From Mycobacterium sp. 236(2023) (GTDB lineage Bacteria > Actinomycetota > Actinomycetes > Mycobacteriales > Mycobacteriaceae), in contig NZ_JARSBP010000004.1 of the NCBI RefSeq assembly GCF_029623955.1, positions 620,001-684,000 on the forward strand: a stretch of 64,000 nucleotides of DNA, read 5' to 3'. The translations under genes and the position numbers were made by a program. This document shows positions 42,436 to 50,745 of this stretch, piece after piece (position 1 is the first letter of the stretch; each line of letters begins with the position of its first letter). The notes under the pieces are model-generated. The model made no database searches. It worked only from the letters and a program-made list of their open reading frames with translations, and was not told where the DNA came from.

Positions 42436-43799
42436 CCGGCGGTCTCGGCCACCGACACCGAATCGGTGCTCTGCGGTGCATCTTTACGACGTCTGCGGAC
42501 CAGTGCGCGGCCGCCCCGGCCCGGTGTCACCGTGACACCGCGGCTGTGCGGCTTCTCGTCGGGCTCGCTTGTCGGTTCCAGCGTGAACTCGCGCAGCATG
42601 GTGCGCAGCGTGACGTCCATCTCCATGGTGGCGAACGACGCGCCGATGCACCGCATCATGCCGCCGCCGAACGGAATCCACGCGAACGGGTTCGGCGGGT
42701 TGCCGACGAAACGGTCCGGATTGAACACCTCGGCGTCGGGGAAGCTCTGCTCGGCTGCCATCGCCAGCTGGGTACTGGCCATGATCGTGTCGCCCTCGGG
42801 AATCACCCACTCCCCCAGCCGGATACGTGTCCTGGCGCGCCGCAGTGCTGCGGTCAGCACCGGCCGGGTGCGCTGGGACTCGGCGATGGTGGCGTTCATC
42901 AACTCCGAACCGCCCGCATCGACCTCGTCGGACAAGCGCTGCAACAGGTCCGGGTGCCGGCGGATGCGCTCGATCGTCCACGCCAACTGCGTCGACGTCG
43001 TCTCATGGCCGGCCACCAGCATCGTCAGCAGTTCGTCGATGATGTACGGGTCCGGAATCGGTTCGCCGTTGTCGTAGCGCGCCTGCAGCAGCAGTGACAG
43101 CACGTCGCCGCGCTCGGCGAAATTCGGGTCGGAGCGGGCGTCGGTGATCAGCGAGGTGCAGATCTCGTCCATCCGCTTGCGATACCGCGCGAACTTCCCG
43201 CCGGGGCTCCATGCGCCGACGTCGCGACGCACCACGGACGGCAACAGTGCGATCTTGGAACCGAATTCGACCGCCGCGGGAATCACGACCCGCAGTTCGT
43301 CCAGTTCCTCACCCTTGGCGCCGAACACGGCCCGCAGGATGGTGTTGAGCGTGATCCGCATCATCGGTTCGAGCGTCTCGAACTCGACGCCCTCCGGCCA
43401 CGACGCCATCTCGCGCACCACCTCTTGTTCGGTGATGTCCTCGTATGCGCGCATGTTCTTGCCGTTGAACGGCGGCAGTAGCAGCCTGCGCCGCGCCAGC
43501 AGTTCGTCGCCCTCGAGATTGAAGATCGATCCGGGACCGAGGACGTCGCCGCCCAGATTGTTCTGGGGCCGGCCGACGAGCTCACGGCTGGTGCTGAACA
43601 AGTCCTTGACCAGGACCGGGTCGCTGATCACCACGGTCTCCCCGAACACGGGCAACTGCAGTGTGAACGTCGAGCCGTAGCGGCGGCCCAGCGCGGCGAC
43701 CGAGCCATAGCGCATCGCCAGCACGGCGGCGCCCTGGATCAGTTTCGGAATCCGTGGGCCGGGTGGCAGCCGCACGGGATCGGTTGTGGCCGTTGCCAT
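42432..43799 (-). CDS. Cytochrome P450
   Basis: A 455-residue P450 monooxygenase without a membrane anchor. The oxygen-binding I-helix is VAGHETTSTQLAWT near residue 260, the ExxR is ESQR near 308, and the heme-thiolate loop is PFGGGMMRCIGASFAT near 390 with the ligand Cys in RCIG. The sequence AGHETT and the long form point to the CYP135/CYP138-like actinobacterial group, but I cannot fix the subfamily. Substrate is unknown. It lies 24 bp downstream of the second Baeyer-Villiger monooxygenase on the same strand, so the pair is probably an operon oxidising the same or linked hydrophobic substrates. No ferredoxin is adjacent. Confidence 0.95.
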   Translation of the reverse strand: MATATTDPVRLPPGPRIPKLIQGAAVLAMRYGSVAALGRRYGSTFTLQLPVFGETVVISDPVLVKDLFSTSRELVGRPQNNLGGDVLGPGSIFNLEGDELLARRRLLLPPFNGKNMRAYEDITEQEVVREMASWPEGVEFETLEPMMRITLNTILRAVFGAKGEELDELRVVIPAAVEFGSKIALLPSVVRRDVGAWSPGGKFARYRKRMDEICTSLITDARSDPNFAERGDVLSLLLQARYDNGEPIPDPYIIDELLTMLVAGHETTSTQLAWTIERIRRHPDLLQRLSDEVDAGGSELMNATIAESQRTRPVLTAALRRARTRIRLGEWVIPEGDTIMASTQLAMAAEQSFPDAEVFNPDRFVGNPPNPFAWIPFGGGMMRCIGASFATMEMDVTLRTMLREFTLEPTSEPDEKPHSRGVTVTPGRGGRALVRRRRKDAPQSTDSVSVAETAG

Positions 43800-43823
43800 G
43801 TCGTCACCCCTTCCTGTGAGCGG

Positions 43824-45308
43824 TCAGACCATCTCGTAGTGGCTGAGCGGGAAGCTGTCCTGTTCCTTGACGGCCTGCCGGATCGACGTCGGGCGGAACA
43901 ACGGCGCCTCGCCCGAACTGTTGAACCAGTAGGACCGCGAGTTCGCGCAGTTGCCGAGCATGAACACCGAATCGTCGAGCAGGGTCAGCATCTTATCGAG
44001 GAATTCGGCGTTGGCCTCTTCGGTGACCTCGAAGGTGCTGGCGCCGCGGCGCTGCAGCTCGCCGAACAACCGTTTCATGTGCCGCATCTGGTATTCGACG
44101 GTGTCGAACCACGACATTCCGACCCAGGCGTACGGGCTGGCCTGCGTCAGCAGGTTCGGGAACAACGGTACCGAAAGTCCTTCGTAGGCCTGGAATTTGT
44201 TCTCGCGCCACCACTTGCCCAGGTCCCGGCCATCCCGGCCGATCACCGGGATGGCAGGCAGATTGGACTCCCAGACGTCGAAACCCGTTGCAAGGACCAG
44301 GGTGTCGATGGTGCGCTTGGTGCCGTCCTTGGTGACGATGCCGTCGGGTTCGATACGTTCGATTCCGGTGGTCTCCAGGTGGACGTGCGGCTTGTTGAAC
44401 GTCCGGTAGTAGACATTGGACAGCGTCGGCCGCTTACACCCGAAGTCGTAGGACGGCGTGAGCTTGCGGCGCAGCCCCTTGTCGCGGATCGCGAGAAAGC
44501 GGTGCAGTCGGCCGATCGCGGCCGCCGCCCGGTTCACCGGCCGGAACTGACGGAACTTCCACATCGCGATCGTCACCATGATGTCCATGAACATGTCGCT
44601 GGACAACCGCAGGAACCGTTGAGTCGCAGGGATTCTCGCGAACAGCCGCTGAGCCCTGGGGCCGAACGGGAAGTCCAGCTTCGGCATCACCCAGATGGGC
44701 GTGCGCTGGTACACCGTCAGCTCCGCGACATCTTCGGCCAGCTTCGGAATCAATTGCACCCCGGTGGAACCGGTGCCGATGATCGCGGCCCGCTTGCCCG
44801 CCAGCGAGTAGTCGTAATCCCACTCCTGGGCGTGCAGCACCGTGCCCGCGAAGTCGTCGATACCGGCGATGTCGGGCTTCTTGGGCTGGCAGAGGTAGCC
44901 CGTGGCGAGAATCAGAAACTGCGTCTGCAGAGTCTGGCCACCCACGAGGGAGACCAGCCAACGCTGGCTCTCCTCGTCCCACCGGGCGCCTTCGACGGTC
45001 GTCCCGAACCGCATGTAGCGACGCAGGTCGTACTTGTCGGCGACATGCTCGGCGTAGGTCTTGAGCTCAGCACCGGGCGCATACAACCTGGACCAGTACG
45101 GATTCGGCTCGAACCAGTACGAATACGTCGTCGAGGGGACGTCGACCGTCAACCCTGGATAGCGGTTGACGTGCCACGTACCTCCGAGATCGTCCTCGCG
45201 GTCGACAATGGCGATCTTCTGATAGCCCAGCCGATTGAGTTGGATCGCGGCACCCATGCCACCGAATCCCGCTCCGACAATGACGGCCTCAAACTGCTCC
45301 GTACTCAC
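43824..45308 (-). CDS. Flavin-containing monooxygenase, Baeyer-Villiger type (second copy)
   Basis: A 494-residue paralogue of the enzyme at 37950-39431, with the same motifs at the same places. These are VGAGFGGMGAAIQLNRLGY near residue 10, GGTWHVNRYPGLTVDVPS near 45, the fingerprint FAGTVLHAQEWDYD near 153, and IGTGSTGVQLIPKL near 180. The end (FPLSHYEMV) also matches the paralogue's FPLSDYSIA. It is upstream of the P450 in one transcription unit and 22 bp downstream of the large PE-PPE hydrolase gene on the same strand. Confidence 0.93.
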   Translation of the reverse strand: MSTEQFEAVIVGAGFGGMGAAIQLNRLGYQKIAIVDREDDLGGTWHVNRYPGLTVDVPSTTYSYWFEPNPYWSRLYAPGAELKTYAEHVADKYDLRRYMRFGTTVEGARWDEESQRWLVSLVGGQTLQTQFLILATGYLCQPKKPDIAGIDDFAGTVLHAQEWDYDYSLAGKRAAIIGTGSTGVQLIPKLAEDVAELTVYQRTPIWVMPKLDFPFGPRAQRLFARIPATQRFLRLSSDMFMDIMVTIAMWKFRQFRPVNRAAAAIGRLHRFLAIRDKGLRRKLTPSYDFGCKRPTLSNVYYRTFNKPHVHLETTGIERIEPDGIVTKDGTKRTIDTLVLATGFDVWESNLPAIPVIGRDGRDLGKWWRENKFQAYEGLSVPLFPNLLTQASPYAWVGMSWFDTVEYQMRHMKRLFGELQRRGASTFEVTEEANAEFLDKMLTLLDDSVFMLGNCANSRSYWFNSSGEAPLFRPTSIRQAVKEQDSFPLSHYEMV

Positions 45309-45330
45309 GGGGCGATACTACGGCCCTTCA

Positions 45331-47739
45331 TCAGTCGTCGCCGCCGCCGCTGCCACCACTGCCGCCGCTGCCACTGCTGCCGCTGGCGCTTCCGCCGCCA
45401 CTGCCGCTGCTTCCGGAGTCGCTGTCGGAGGTGTCCTTCTTCGAGTCCTTCTCGGACTCGGTGTCGGACTTCTCGGCAGCCTTCTCAGACTCGGCAGCCT
45501 TCTCGGCCTCGGCGGCCTTCTTGGCTTCCTTGGCTTCCTTGGCTTCGGCGGCCTTGCTGGCCTTGGTCGCAGCTGCTTCCTTGGCGTCTGCCTTGTCCTC
45601 GTCGGCGGGTGCCTCGTCCTTGGCAGGCGCCTCGGTCTCGGGGGCCTCGTCGGCCGGGGCCTCGGGAGCCTCCTCGGCGGGGGTCTCCTCTTCCTCGGGC
45701 GCCTTCTGGAACTTGTCGAGCAGATCCTGCACCGCGGTCGAGATGACGTCCGTCTTCTCTTCCCCGGCGGGCTCCTCGGTGACCTCTTCCGTGGTCTCCT
45801 CGGTGGAGGCCTTTGCAGAGTCTTCCGTGGTGTCGGCCTCGGTGGTCTCCTCAGGAGCCAGCTTGGCGAGCAGAGCGTTCAGCCCCGACTCGGGCTTGTC
45901 GACCAGGCCGCCCTTGGACTCCTCGTCGATGGCCTGCTGGGTTTCCTCTGCCGTCTGGCCGTTGAGACCCTCCAGGCCGGCCTTCTTGTTCCATGCCGCG
46001 ATCTCGGCGTCGGTCAGACCGTCGACGGGATCGCCGATGTACTTACCGGTCTCGGGGTCGTACTGATCCTTGACCGACGGCGGGATGTAGGCGCCCGGGT
46101 AGACGTCCAGGCCGACCTTCCAGTCCTCCGGCATGAACGGATCGACCTTGTTGCACGTCGGGCACAGGACCTTGGCGAGCGGGCGGGCCAGGTACGCGAA
46201 CGGCGTCATCGCCGGATTCCACACGTAGCTCTTCGGCACGAATGGATTGAAGGTGGTCGTCAGACCGTCGGCAAGGTTCCTGAACGCTTCGATCTGCGCC
46301 TGCAGCGTCGCCGTCTTGATGCCCTCCGGGGTGGACATCAGGTGGTCGAAGAAGCCCTTGGTCTCGCCGAACGGCTCCGGATTCACCGTTTCGCCGTACC
46401 ATTCGACCTCGTCGCCGGTGATGCCCAGCTCTTGTCCCCAGAATCCCTCGACGGAGCTGACAGGGTTGTACTGAGGCGTGATGGGGCTGGTGAAGGTGAA
46501 GCCGCCCGGGGCGAAGAAGTCCCAGAGGTTGACCTTGAACATCTGATCGGTGATGCCCGACGGGTTGTTGCACGGCGGGAAGCCGGTGCAGCCTGCGTTC
46601 ATCGGCAGGTTGGCGCGCGCCCACCAGTCGGCGGTCATGCCCATCGGGGTCGAGATCGACGGGATCGCGACGAGGAAGTCGACGAACGCGCGCGTCATCT
46701 CGGGGTTGGCCGGGTCCCAGCCGAGAACGTTGGTGGGCGTGTAGACCCACCAGCTGCCGCTGGCACGCATCGCGTTGGCGAAACGGTTGGTGCCGGCGAT
46801 GGCGTAGTAAGGAATGTTGGCGATCGTCTCCGCCAAGTTGATCGGGATGTACGACCAGCTCTTCTCGGGCGCGTCGATCGTCGTGCCGGTGATGCGGTCG
46901 TCGCGGTCGTACGCCTGCTCGATCAGGTACTGCAGGCCAGGGGTAAGGCCGTCGGCCAGCTGGTCGAGACCGATCCAGCGCAGGGGCTCGACGATCGGAA
47001 GGGTCTTGGACGGGACGAAGACGTACTCGATGCCGTCTTCTTCCCAGCTGCTGTTGGCGGGGTCGTCGATGTCGACGTCCGAGTAGCCCTTGCCGAGGTG
47101 GTTGGTGAAGAAGCCCATCGTGGCGTTGAGAACGGCCAGCGAGTTCAGCGTGTCGGTGGGCATGTCGACGGTCGGGTCGTACTGCTGCGCGACGTCGATG
47201 ACCTTGATGCCACTGTTCTCGGGCCAACCCTGACCCCACACGGTGCCCGAGCCCCCGTACTTACGGGTCGGGTTGCCGATGACGACGAACGTCAGGTTGT
47301 TGGGCGCCGGGTACGCCTCGGGATCCTCAAGATGCTTCTCCAGCCACTGCGATGCAACGACAGCACCCTCGCTGAAGCCGAAGATGGTGGTCTCTTCACC
47401 GAGGTTGCCGGACAGCGCCTTCCGGAGCTCCTCGACGCCGTTGCCGAAATATCCGGCGTTGAGCGGGTCGGTCCAGATGGGGAGGTACTCGACCTCGTAG
47501 CAGGGGGTGCCGTTACCGCCGCAGACCGTGCCGTTCAACTGCTCGGCCATGTTCAGCGCGTCTGGCGTCGGGTTGAGCGTCACCACACGCGCGGAGAGGG
47601 TGACCTCCTGCGTGACCTGCTTGGTGGTGGTGGCAGCACCGAAAGCGGGCGCCGGCGGAGCGATGGGCGAGAGCGCGATCACGCTCGTCCCGACAATGGC
47701 AAGGCCCGTCGTTACGTACGGGCGAAGCGCTGAGTGCAT
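45331..47739 (-). CDS. Large secreted protein: PE-PPE hydrolase domain plus GjpA-like domain plus low-complexity tail
   Basis: An 802-residue protein in four parts. The Sec signal peptide is about 1-35 (LRPYVTTGLAIVGTSVIAL). The PE-PPE hydrolase domain is about 45-280, with nucleophile Ser123 in FGFSEGAVVA and NPTRKYGGSG near 155. A second domain of about 200 residues starts at YIPIN (297). It has the pattern GSWWVYTPTNVLGWDPANPEM, here split as GSWWVYTPTNVLGW and DPANPEM, then WWARANLPMNAGC and ITDQMFKV. A tail from about 545 turns Glu/Ala/Lys-rich and ends in Gly/Ser repeats (GSGGSGGSGGGDD). The second domain also occurs alone in the protein at 50746. The ATG at 47739 follows GGAAGGTTGGGAC. 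Catalytic target unknown. Confidence 0.87.
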   Translation of the reverse strand: MHSALRPYVTTGLAIVGTSVIALSPIAPPAPAFGAATTTKQVTQEVTLSARVVTLNPTPDALNMAEQLNGTVCGGNGTPCYEVEYLPIWTDPLNAGYFGNGVEELRKALSGNLGEETTIFGFSEGAVVASQWLEKHLEDPEAYPAPNNLTFVVIGNPTRKYGGSGTVWGQGWPENSGIKVIDVAQQYDPTVDMPTDTLNSLAVLNATMGFFTNHLGKGYSDVDIDDPANSSWEEDGIEYVFVPSKTLPIVEPLRWIGLDQLADGLTPGLQYLIEQAYDRDDRITGTTIDAPEKSWSYIPINLAETIANIPYYAIAGTNRFANAMRASGSWWVYTPTNVLGWDPANPEMTRAFVDFLVAIPSISTPMGMTADWWARANLPMNAGCTGFPPCNNPSGITDQMFKVNLWDFFAPGGFTFTSPITPQYNPVSSVEGFWGQELGITGDEVEWYGETVNPEPFGETKGFFDHLMSTPEGIKTATLQAQIEAFRNLADGLTTTFNPFVPKSYVWNPAMTPFAYLARPLAKVLCPTCNKVDPFMPEDWKVGLDVYPGAYIPPSVKDQYDPETGKYIGDPVDGLTDAEIAAWNKKAGLEGLNGQTAEETQQAIDEESKGGLVDKPESGLNALLAKLAPEETTEADTTEDSAKASTEETTEEVTEEPAGEEKTDVISTAVQDLLDKFQKAPEEEETPAEEAPEAPADEAPETEAPAKDEAPADEDKADAKEAAATKASKAAEAKEAKEAKKAAEAEKAAESEKAAEKSDTESEKDSKKDTSDSDSGSSGSGGGSASGSSGSGGSGGSGGGDD

Positions 47740-48246
47740 GTCCCAACCTTCCAAGTCGTTGCATTGTGATGACGATCTGATCACGGCAAAGGTGTGCGGA
47801 GATTATCACAGAATCACATGCCGCAAGGAATTGCTGGACGAAATCACAATCTTGCCCGCAACCCCTGAGAGAAAACCGTATCGGATGCTACCGCGGGAAG
47901 ATTTCACGCCCGCAGCCGCGTCCCCCACTCGCTGGCAACGTCATCGCCCAACGCCGGCCTGGAGCGCGTAAGCAACAGCGTGAATGCGCGATACCCTGTA
48001 TCTCAGCAGTGTCAAATGCTCGAATTGTCTAACCCAGCTAATTTGTAGCAACGCAAAGTTGATAGCCGGTTACGGAACCGTAGCCACTCCGGGCACGGCT
48101 CGGTCGGCGGGATAGCTCTGCCGCCTTCCAGCAACATCGCTCGGCAACTGGAATGTGTTACAGAACGTTTTGCTGGCCGCGTTAATTAGCCAGAAGAGGT
48201 TTAGCCTTCCGCGGTCACAGGCGTCGCACAGGTCACAGATTCGTTA
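47740..48246. promoter_or_regulatory. 507-bp non-coding region, lower GC
   Basis: This stretch lies upstream of the large hydrolase gene and downstream of the alpha/beta hydrolase gene, both on the minus strand. No coding frame with mycobacterial codon bias was seen. Its composition is clearly poorer in GC than the genes. ggttacgg at 48068-48075 and ccgtagcc at 48078-48085 form a hairpin with one G-U pair. The right 40 bp should contain the expected terminator region of the alpha/beta hydrolase gene, but no strong hairpin was found there. Confidence 0.4.
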
Positions 48247-49023
48247 TCAGAAGCCGCGCTCGCCCAGCCAGGAGTCAATGTGTTCTGCGACCGCCTGCCA
48301 GCCCGGCTCGATCATCATGTTGTGCCCCATACCGGGGAAGAATTGCGGTTCGGTGCGGTACGCCCGCGCGGTGGCACGCACCTCCGCCGGTGTGACGGCC
48401 AGCCCGTCCTCCCGAGCTCCGAGAACCAGCATCGGCGCCCGCACGCGCTGAGGCCGCGGGAGTGCCAACAAGCCGTCGCGACCCGACCGCGCACTCTCCT
48501 CCTGGAGGCGGGACGCACACGCGTCGACGACCGCCTGCGGGGTGTGCGGAGAGAAAAACCGCTCCCTGGCCAGCTCCGGCGAGCTGACGTAGCGCAGCGA
48601 CTTTCCGGTGGCGGACAACTTCACGAAGTCCCACGGATGCCGCCGGATCCAGCGCAGGCCGGAGGCCAGATAGCCCCGCGGTGGCGCCGACGCCATCAGA
48701 ACGCCGGCGGGGATGTCGCGGGATTCCAGGAACTTCTGCACCACGAATCCACCCATGGAATGGCCGATCACGACCGGTGGGGTGGGCAACGTCGCCGCCA
48801 CCGACGCGACGTCGTCGACGTAATCGTGGATCGACAGCGCCCGCAGCGGTTTGTCGGAGGGACTGCCGCCGTGGCCCCGGAAACTCAGGGCGAGCGCGCG
48901 ATAACCCTTCTCCGCGAAGAAGTTCAGAAAATGTTCATCCCAGCACCAGGCGGCATGCCAGGCGCCGTGGACGAACAACAGTGGCACCGGATGCTCGGAG
49001 CCGCCGGCACCCTTGTCGATCAC
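48247..49023 (-). CDS. Alpha/beta hydrolase
   Basis: A 258-residue (or slightly longer) alpha/beta hydrolase-fold protein. The oxyanion HGAWHAAWCWDEHF lies near residue 19, the nucleophile elbow VIGHSMGGFV carries Ser near residue 88, and a catalytic Asp is in GAREDGLAV near 208. The His is in FPGMGHNMMIEPGW near 236. It has no signal peptide. The GTG at 49023 is the last available standard start, but the open frame upstream (KVVALPSPSTAPLEV) looks like a conserved N-terminal strand. A non-standard start or a longer protein is possible. Substrate unknown. Confidence 0.87.
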   Translation of the reverse strand: MIDKGAGGSEHPVPLLFVHGAWHAAWCWDEHFLNFFAEKGYRALALSFRGHGGSPSDKPLRALSIHDYVDDVASVAATLPTPPVVIGHSMGGFVVQKFLESRDIPAGVLMASAPPRGYLASGLRWIRRHPWDFVKLSATGKSLRYVSSPELARERFFSPHTPQAVVDACASRLQEESARSGRDGLLALPRPQRVRAPMLVLGAREDGLAVTPAEVRATARAYRTEPQFFPGMGHNMMIEPGWQAVAEHIDSWLGERGF

Positions 49024-49172
49024 CTCGAGCGGTGCCGTTGACGGGCTGGGCAGGGCGACAACCTTTGCGATCGAGGGCGGGGGACGTTCTCCACGGGAGA
49101 CGAGTACCGAAAACGTACCACCGGCCGTCGGCGCGGGCGCCGTGGCGATCCCGGGTAGTACGGTCGCTAATC

Positions 49173-50345
49173 ATGACGTCCCGACCGCGGTCCGCTGTGG
49201 CCCCGTTCCGTTTCGGACTGCTCGACGGCATCGTGAACACCCGGATCTCCCCCACGCTGTTGCCCTCGGCCAGCATGCTGACGGCCTCGGCCACCGGCGC
49301 GGATTCGTTCTGGGTGGGCGATCACATCAACTCGCTGGTGCCCCGCTCGGTGGCCACCCCCGAGCATCTCGGCCTGGCGGCGAAGCTGGTTCCCAAGGTC
49401 GACGCGATCCTGGAGCCCTGGACGATGCTCGGCCACCTGGCGGCCCGCAACCGCCTGCGGCGGCTGCGATTCGGCGTCGGCGTGACCGACGCCAGCCGAC
49501 GGCATCCGGCTGTCACCGCCCAGGCCGCCGCGACGCTGCACCTGCTCACCCGCGGACGCGCGATCCTCGGGATCGGTGTCGGCGAACGGGAAGGCAATGA
49601 GCCGTACGGCGTGGAGTGGACCAAGCCGGTCGCCCGTTTCGTCGAGGCGCTCGCCACGATCCGCGCGCTGTGGGAATCCGGCGGCGAGCCGATCACCCGC
49701 GAGTCCGATTACTTCCCGCTGCGGCACGCGGTCTTCGATCTGCCGCCCTACAAGGGGCGGTGGCCCGAGATCTGGGTCGCCGCACACGGTCCGCGCATGC
49801 TGCGCGCGACGGGCCGCTATGCCGACGGCTGGGTGCCGTTCGTCATCTCCCGTCCCGCCGACTACTCCGCGGCGCTGGAGGCGGTCCGCACCGCCGCCTC
49901 CGACAACGGCCGCGATCCGATGTCGATCACACCCGCCGTAAACCGCACCGTCGTCGCCGGCCGCACCCGCGACGACGTCGACGAGGCACTGAATTCGGTG
50001 ATCGTGAAGGCGGTTGCCCTGGCCGCGCCGGCGCAGGCCTGGGCCAGGCACGGGGTCGAACATCCACTCGGGTCTGACTTCTCGGGTGTGCAGGACCTGG
50101 TTCCGCAGACGATCGACCGCGAGGCGGCGCTGGAGTACACGGCCCGCGTGCCCGCCTCGCTGATGAAGGAGATCTGCTTCCATGGGACTGCCGACGAGAT
50201 CCTCGATCAGGTGGCCGAGTGGCGCGACCACGGATTGAGGTACCTGCTCGTCATCAACGGCAGCCAGCTCAACCCCAAGCTGCGCAAGGGGATGTCGGCG
50301 ACTCTGCCCTATACCTCGGTACTGCGGGGTCTGAAGAAACTCTGA
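49173..50345 (+). CDS. Phthiodiolone/phenolphthiodiolone ketoreductase (Rv2951c-type, LLM family)
   Basis: A 390-residue F420-dependent LLM-family reductase. It matches Rv2951c very closely. Long shared stretches include ADSFWVGDHINSLVPRS near residue 40, ILGIGVGEREGNEPYGVEWT near 130, PEIWVAAHGPRMLRATGRYA near 200, and a terminus VLRGLKKL. In M. tuberculosis Rv2951c reduces the keto group of (phenol)phthiodiolone to give phthiotriol during PDIM/PGL synthesis. Here the gene is separated from ppsE-papA5 by about 6.4 kb. The ATG at 49173 is chosen since upstream residues (open to 48681) have no homology. It diverges from the alpha/beta hydrolase gene. Confidence 0.9.
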   Translation: MTSRPRSAVAPFRFGLLDGIVNTRISPTLLPSASMLTASATGADSFWVGDHINSLVPRSVATPEHLGLAAKLVPKVDAILEPWTMLGHLAARNRLRRLRFGVGVTDASRRHPAVTAQAAATLHLLTRGRAILGIGVGEREGNEPYGVEWTKPVARFVEALATIRALWESGGEPITRESDYFPLRHAVFDLPPYKGRWPEIWVAAHGPRMLRATGRYADGWVPFVISRPADYSAALEAVRTAASDNGRDPMSITPAVNRTVVAGRTRDDVDEALNSVIVKAVALAAPAQAWARHGVEHPLGSDFSGVQDLVPQTIDREAALEYTARVPASLMKEICFHGTADEILDQVAEWRDHGLRYLLVINGSQLNPKLRKGMSATLPYTSVLRGLKKL

Positions 50346-50745
50346 TATCGGTCGGACATGTTTGCCGGTTGAAGTTTTCGGCCGGCGCGTCGACGCGAAT
50401 TGGTCCGTCGGGCCACGATGTGGACGTATCGGCCGCGGGAAAGGTGCCGTACCGACGTGATCCGAAGACGATGCGGCGCATCACCGAGCATCTCCTCCGG
50501 GAAAGCCCGTGAACACCGCTTTTTCGCGTTGACGTCAATATCCGGATTGCCTGGCGAACGGCGGAACGGCGTGGCCGCCGCACCCGGCGCCGTGCCCCGC
50601 GTCGTGGGTGAACGGCCGACCGCGGCGCCCGGAATGGCCGGCGCCACGATTCGCGATTGTTTGCCGAAGAGTGCGGCTGATCACCGGGGCCCGGGGTATG
50701 GTCTTGCGATCAGTTGATGTAACTGTCGGGGAGAAGTTGGAAGTC
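50346..50745. promoter_or_regulatory. 400-bp intergenic region
   Basis: No gene recognised. This segment separates two plus-strand genes. Local GC is moderate, and the last 60 bp, with ggggagaagttggaagtc just before the ATG at 50746, provide a ribosome site. No strong inverted repeat stood out. The in-frame open sequence from 50608 upstream of the ATG lacks homology and is considered untranslated. Confidence 0.4.

Noticed and set aside
45235..47733. Plus-strand open frame of 832 codons across the large secreted hydrolase
   Set aside because: Its Gly/Leu-rich start is the reverse reading of the Glu/Ala/Lys tail; the minus-strand product has a signal peptide and two known domains.
48180..48200. 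aggtttagcctt near 48.19 kb as another IdeR box
   Set aside because: Only one half resembles the consensus, with no palindrome, unlike the three boxes at 15.1 and 15.9 kb.
48681..49172. 164-codon N-terminal extension of the phthiodiolone ketoreductase
   Set aside because: The extension overlaps the alpha/beta hydrolase gene and has no similarity to Rv2951c, which starts near the chosen ATG.
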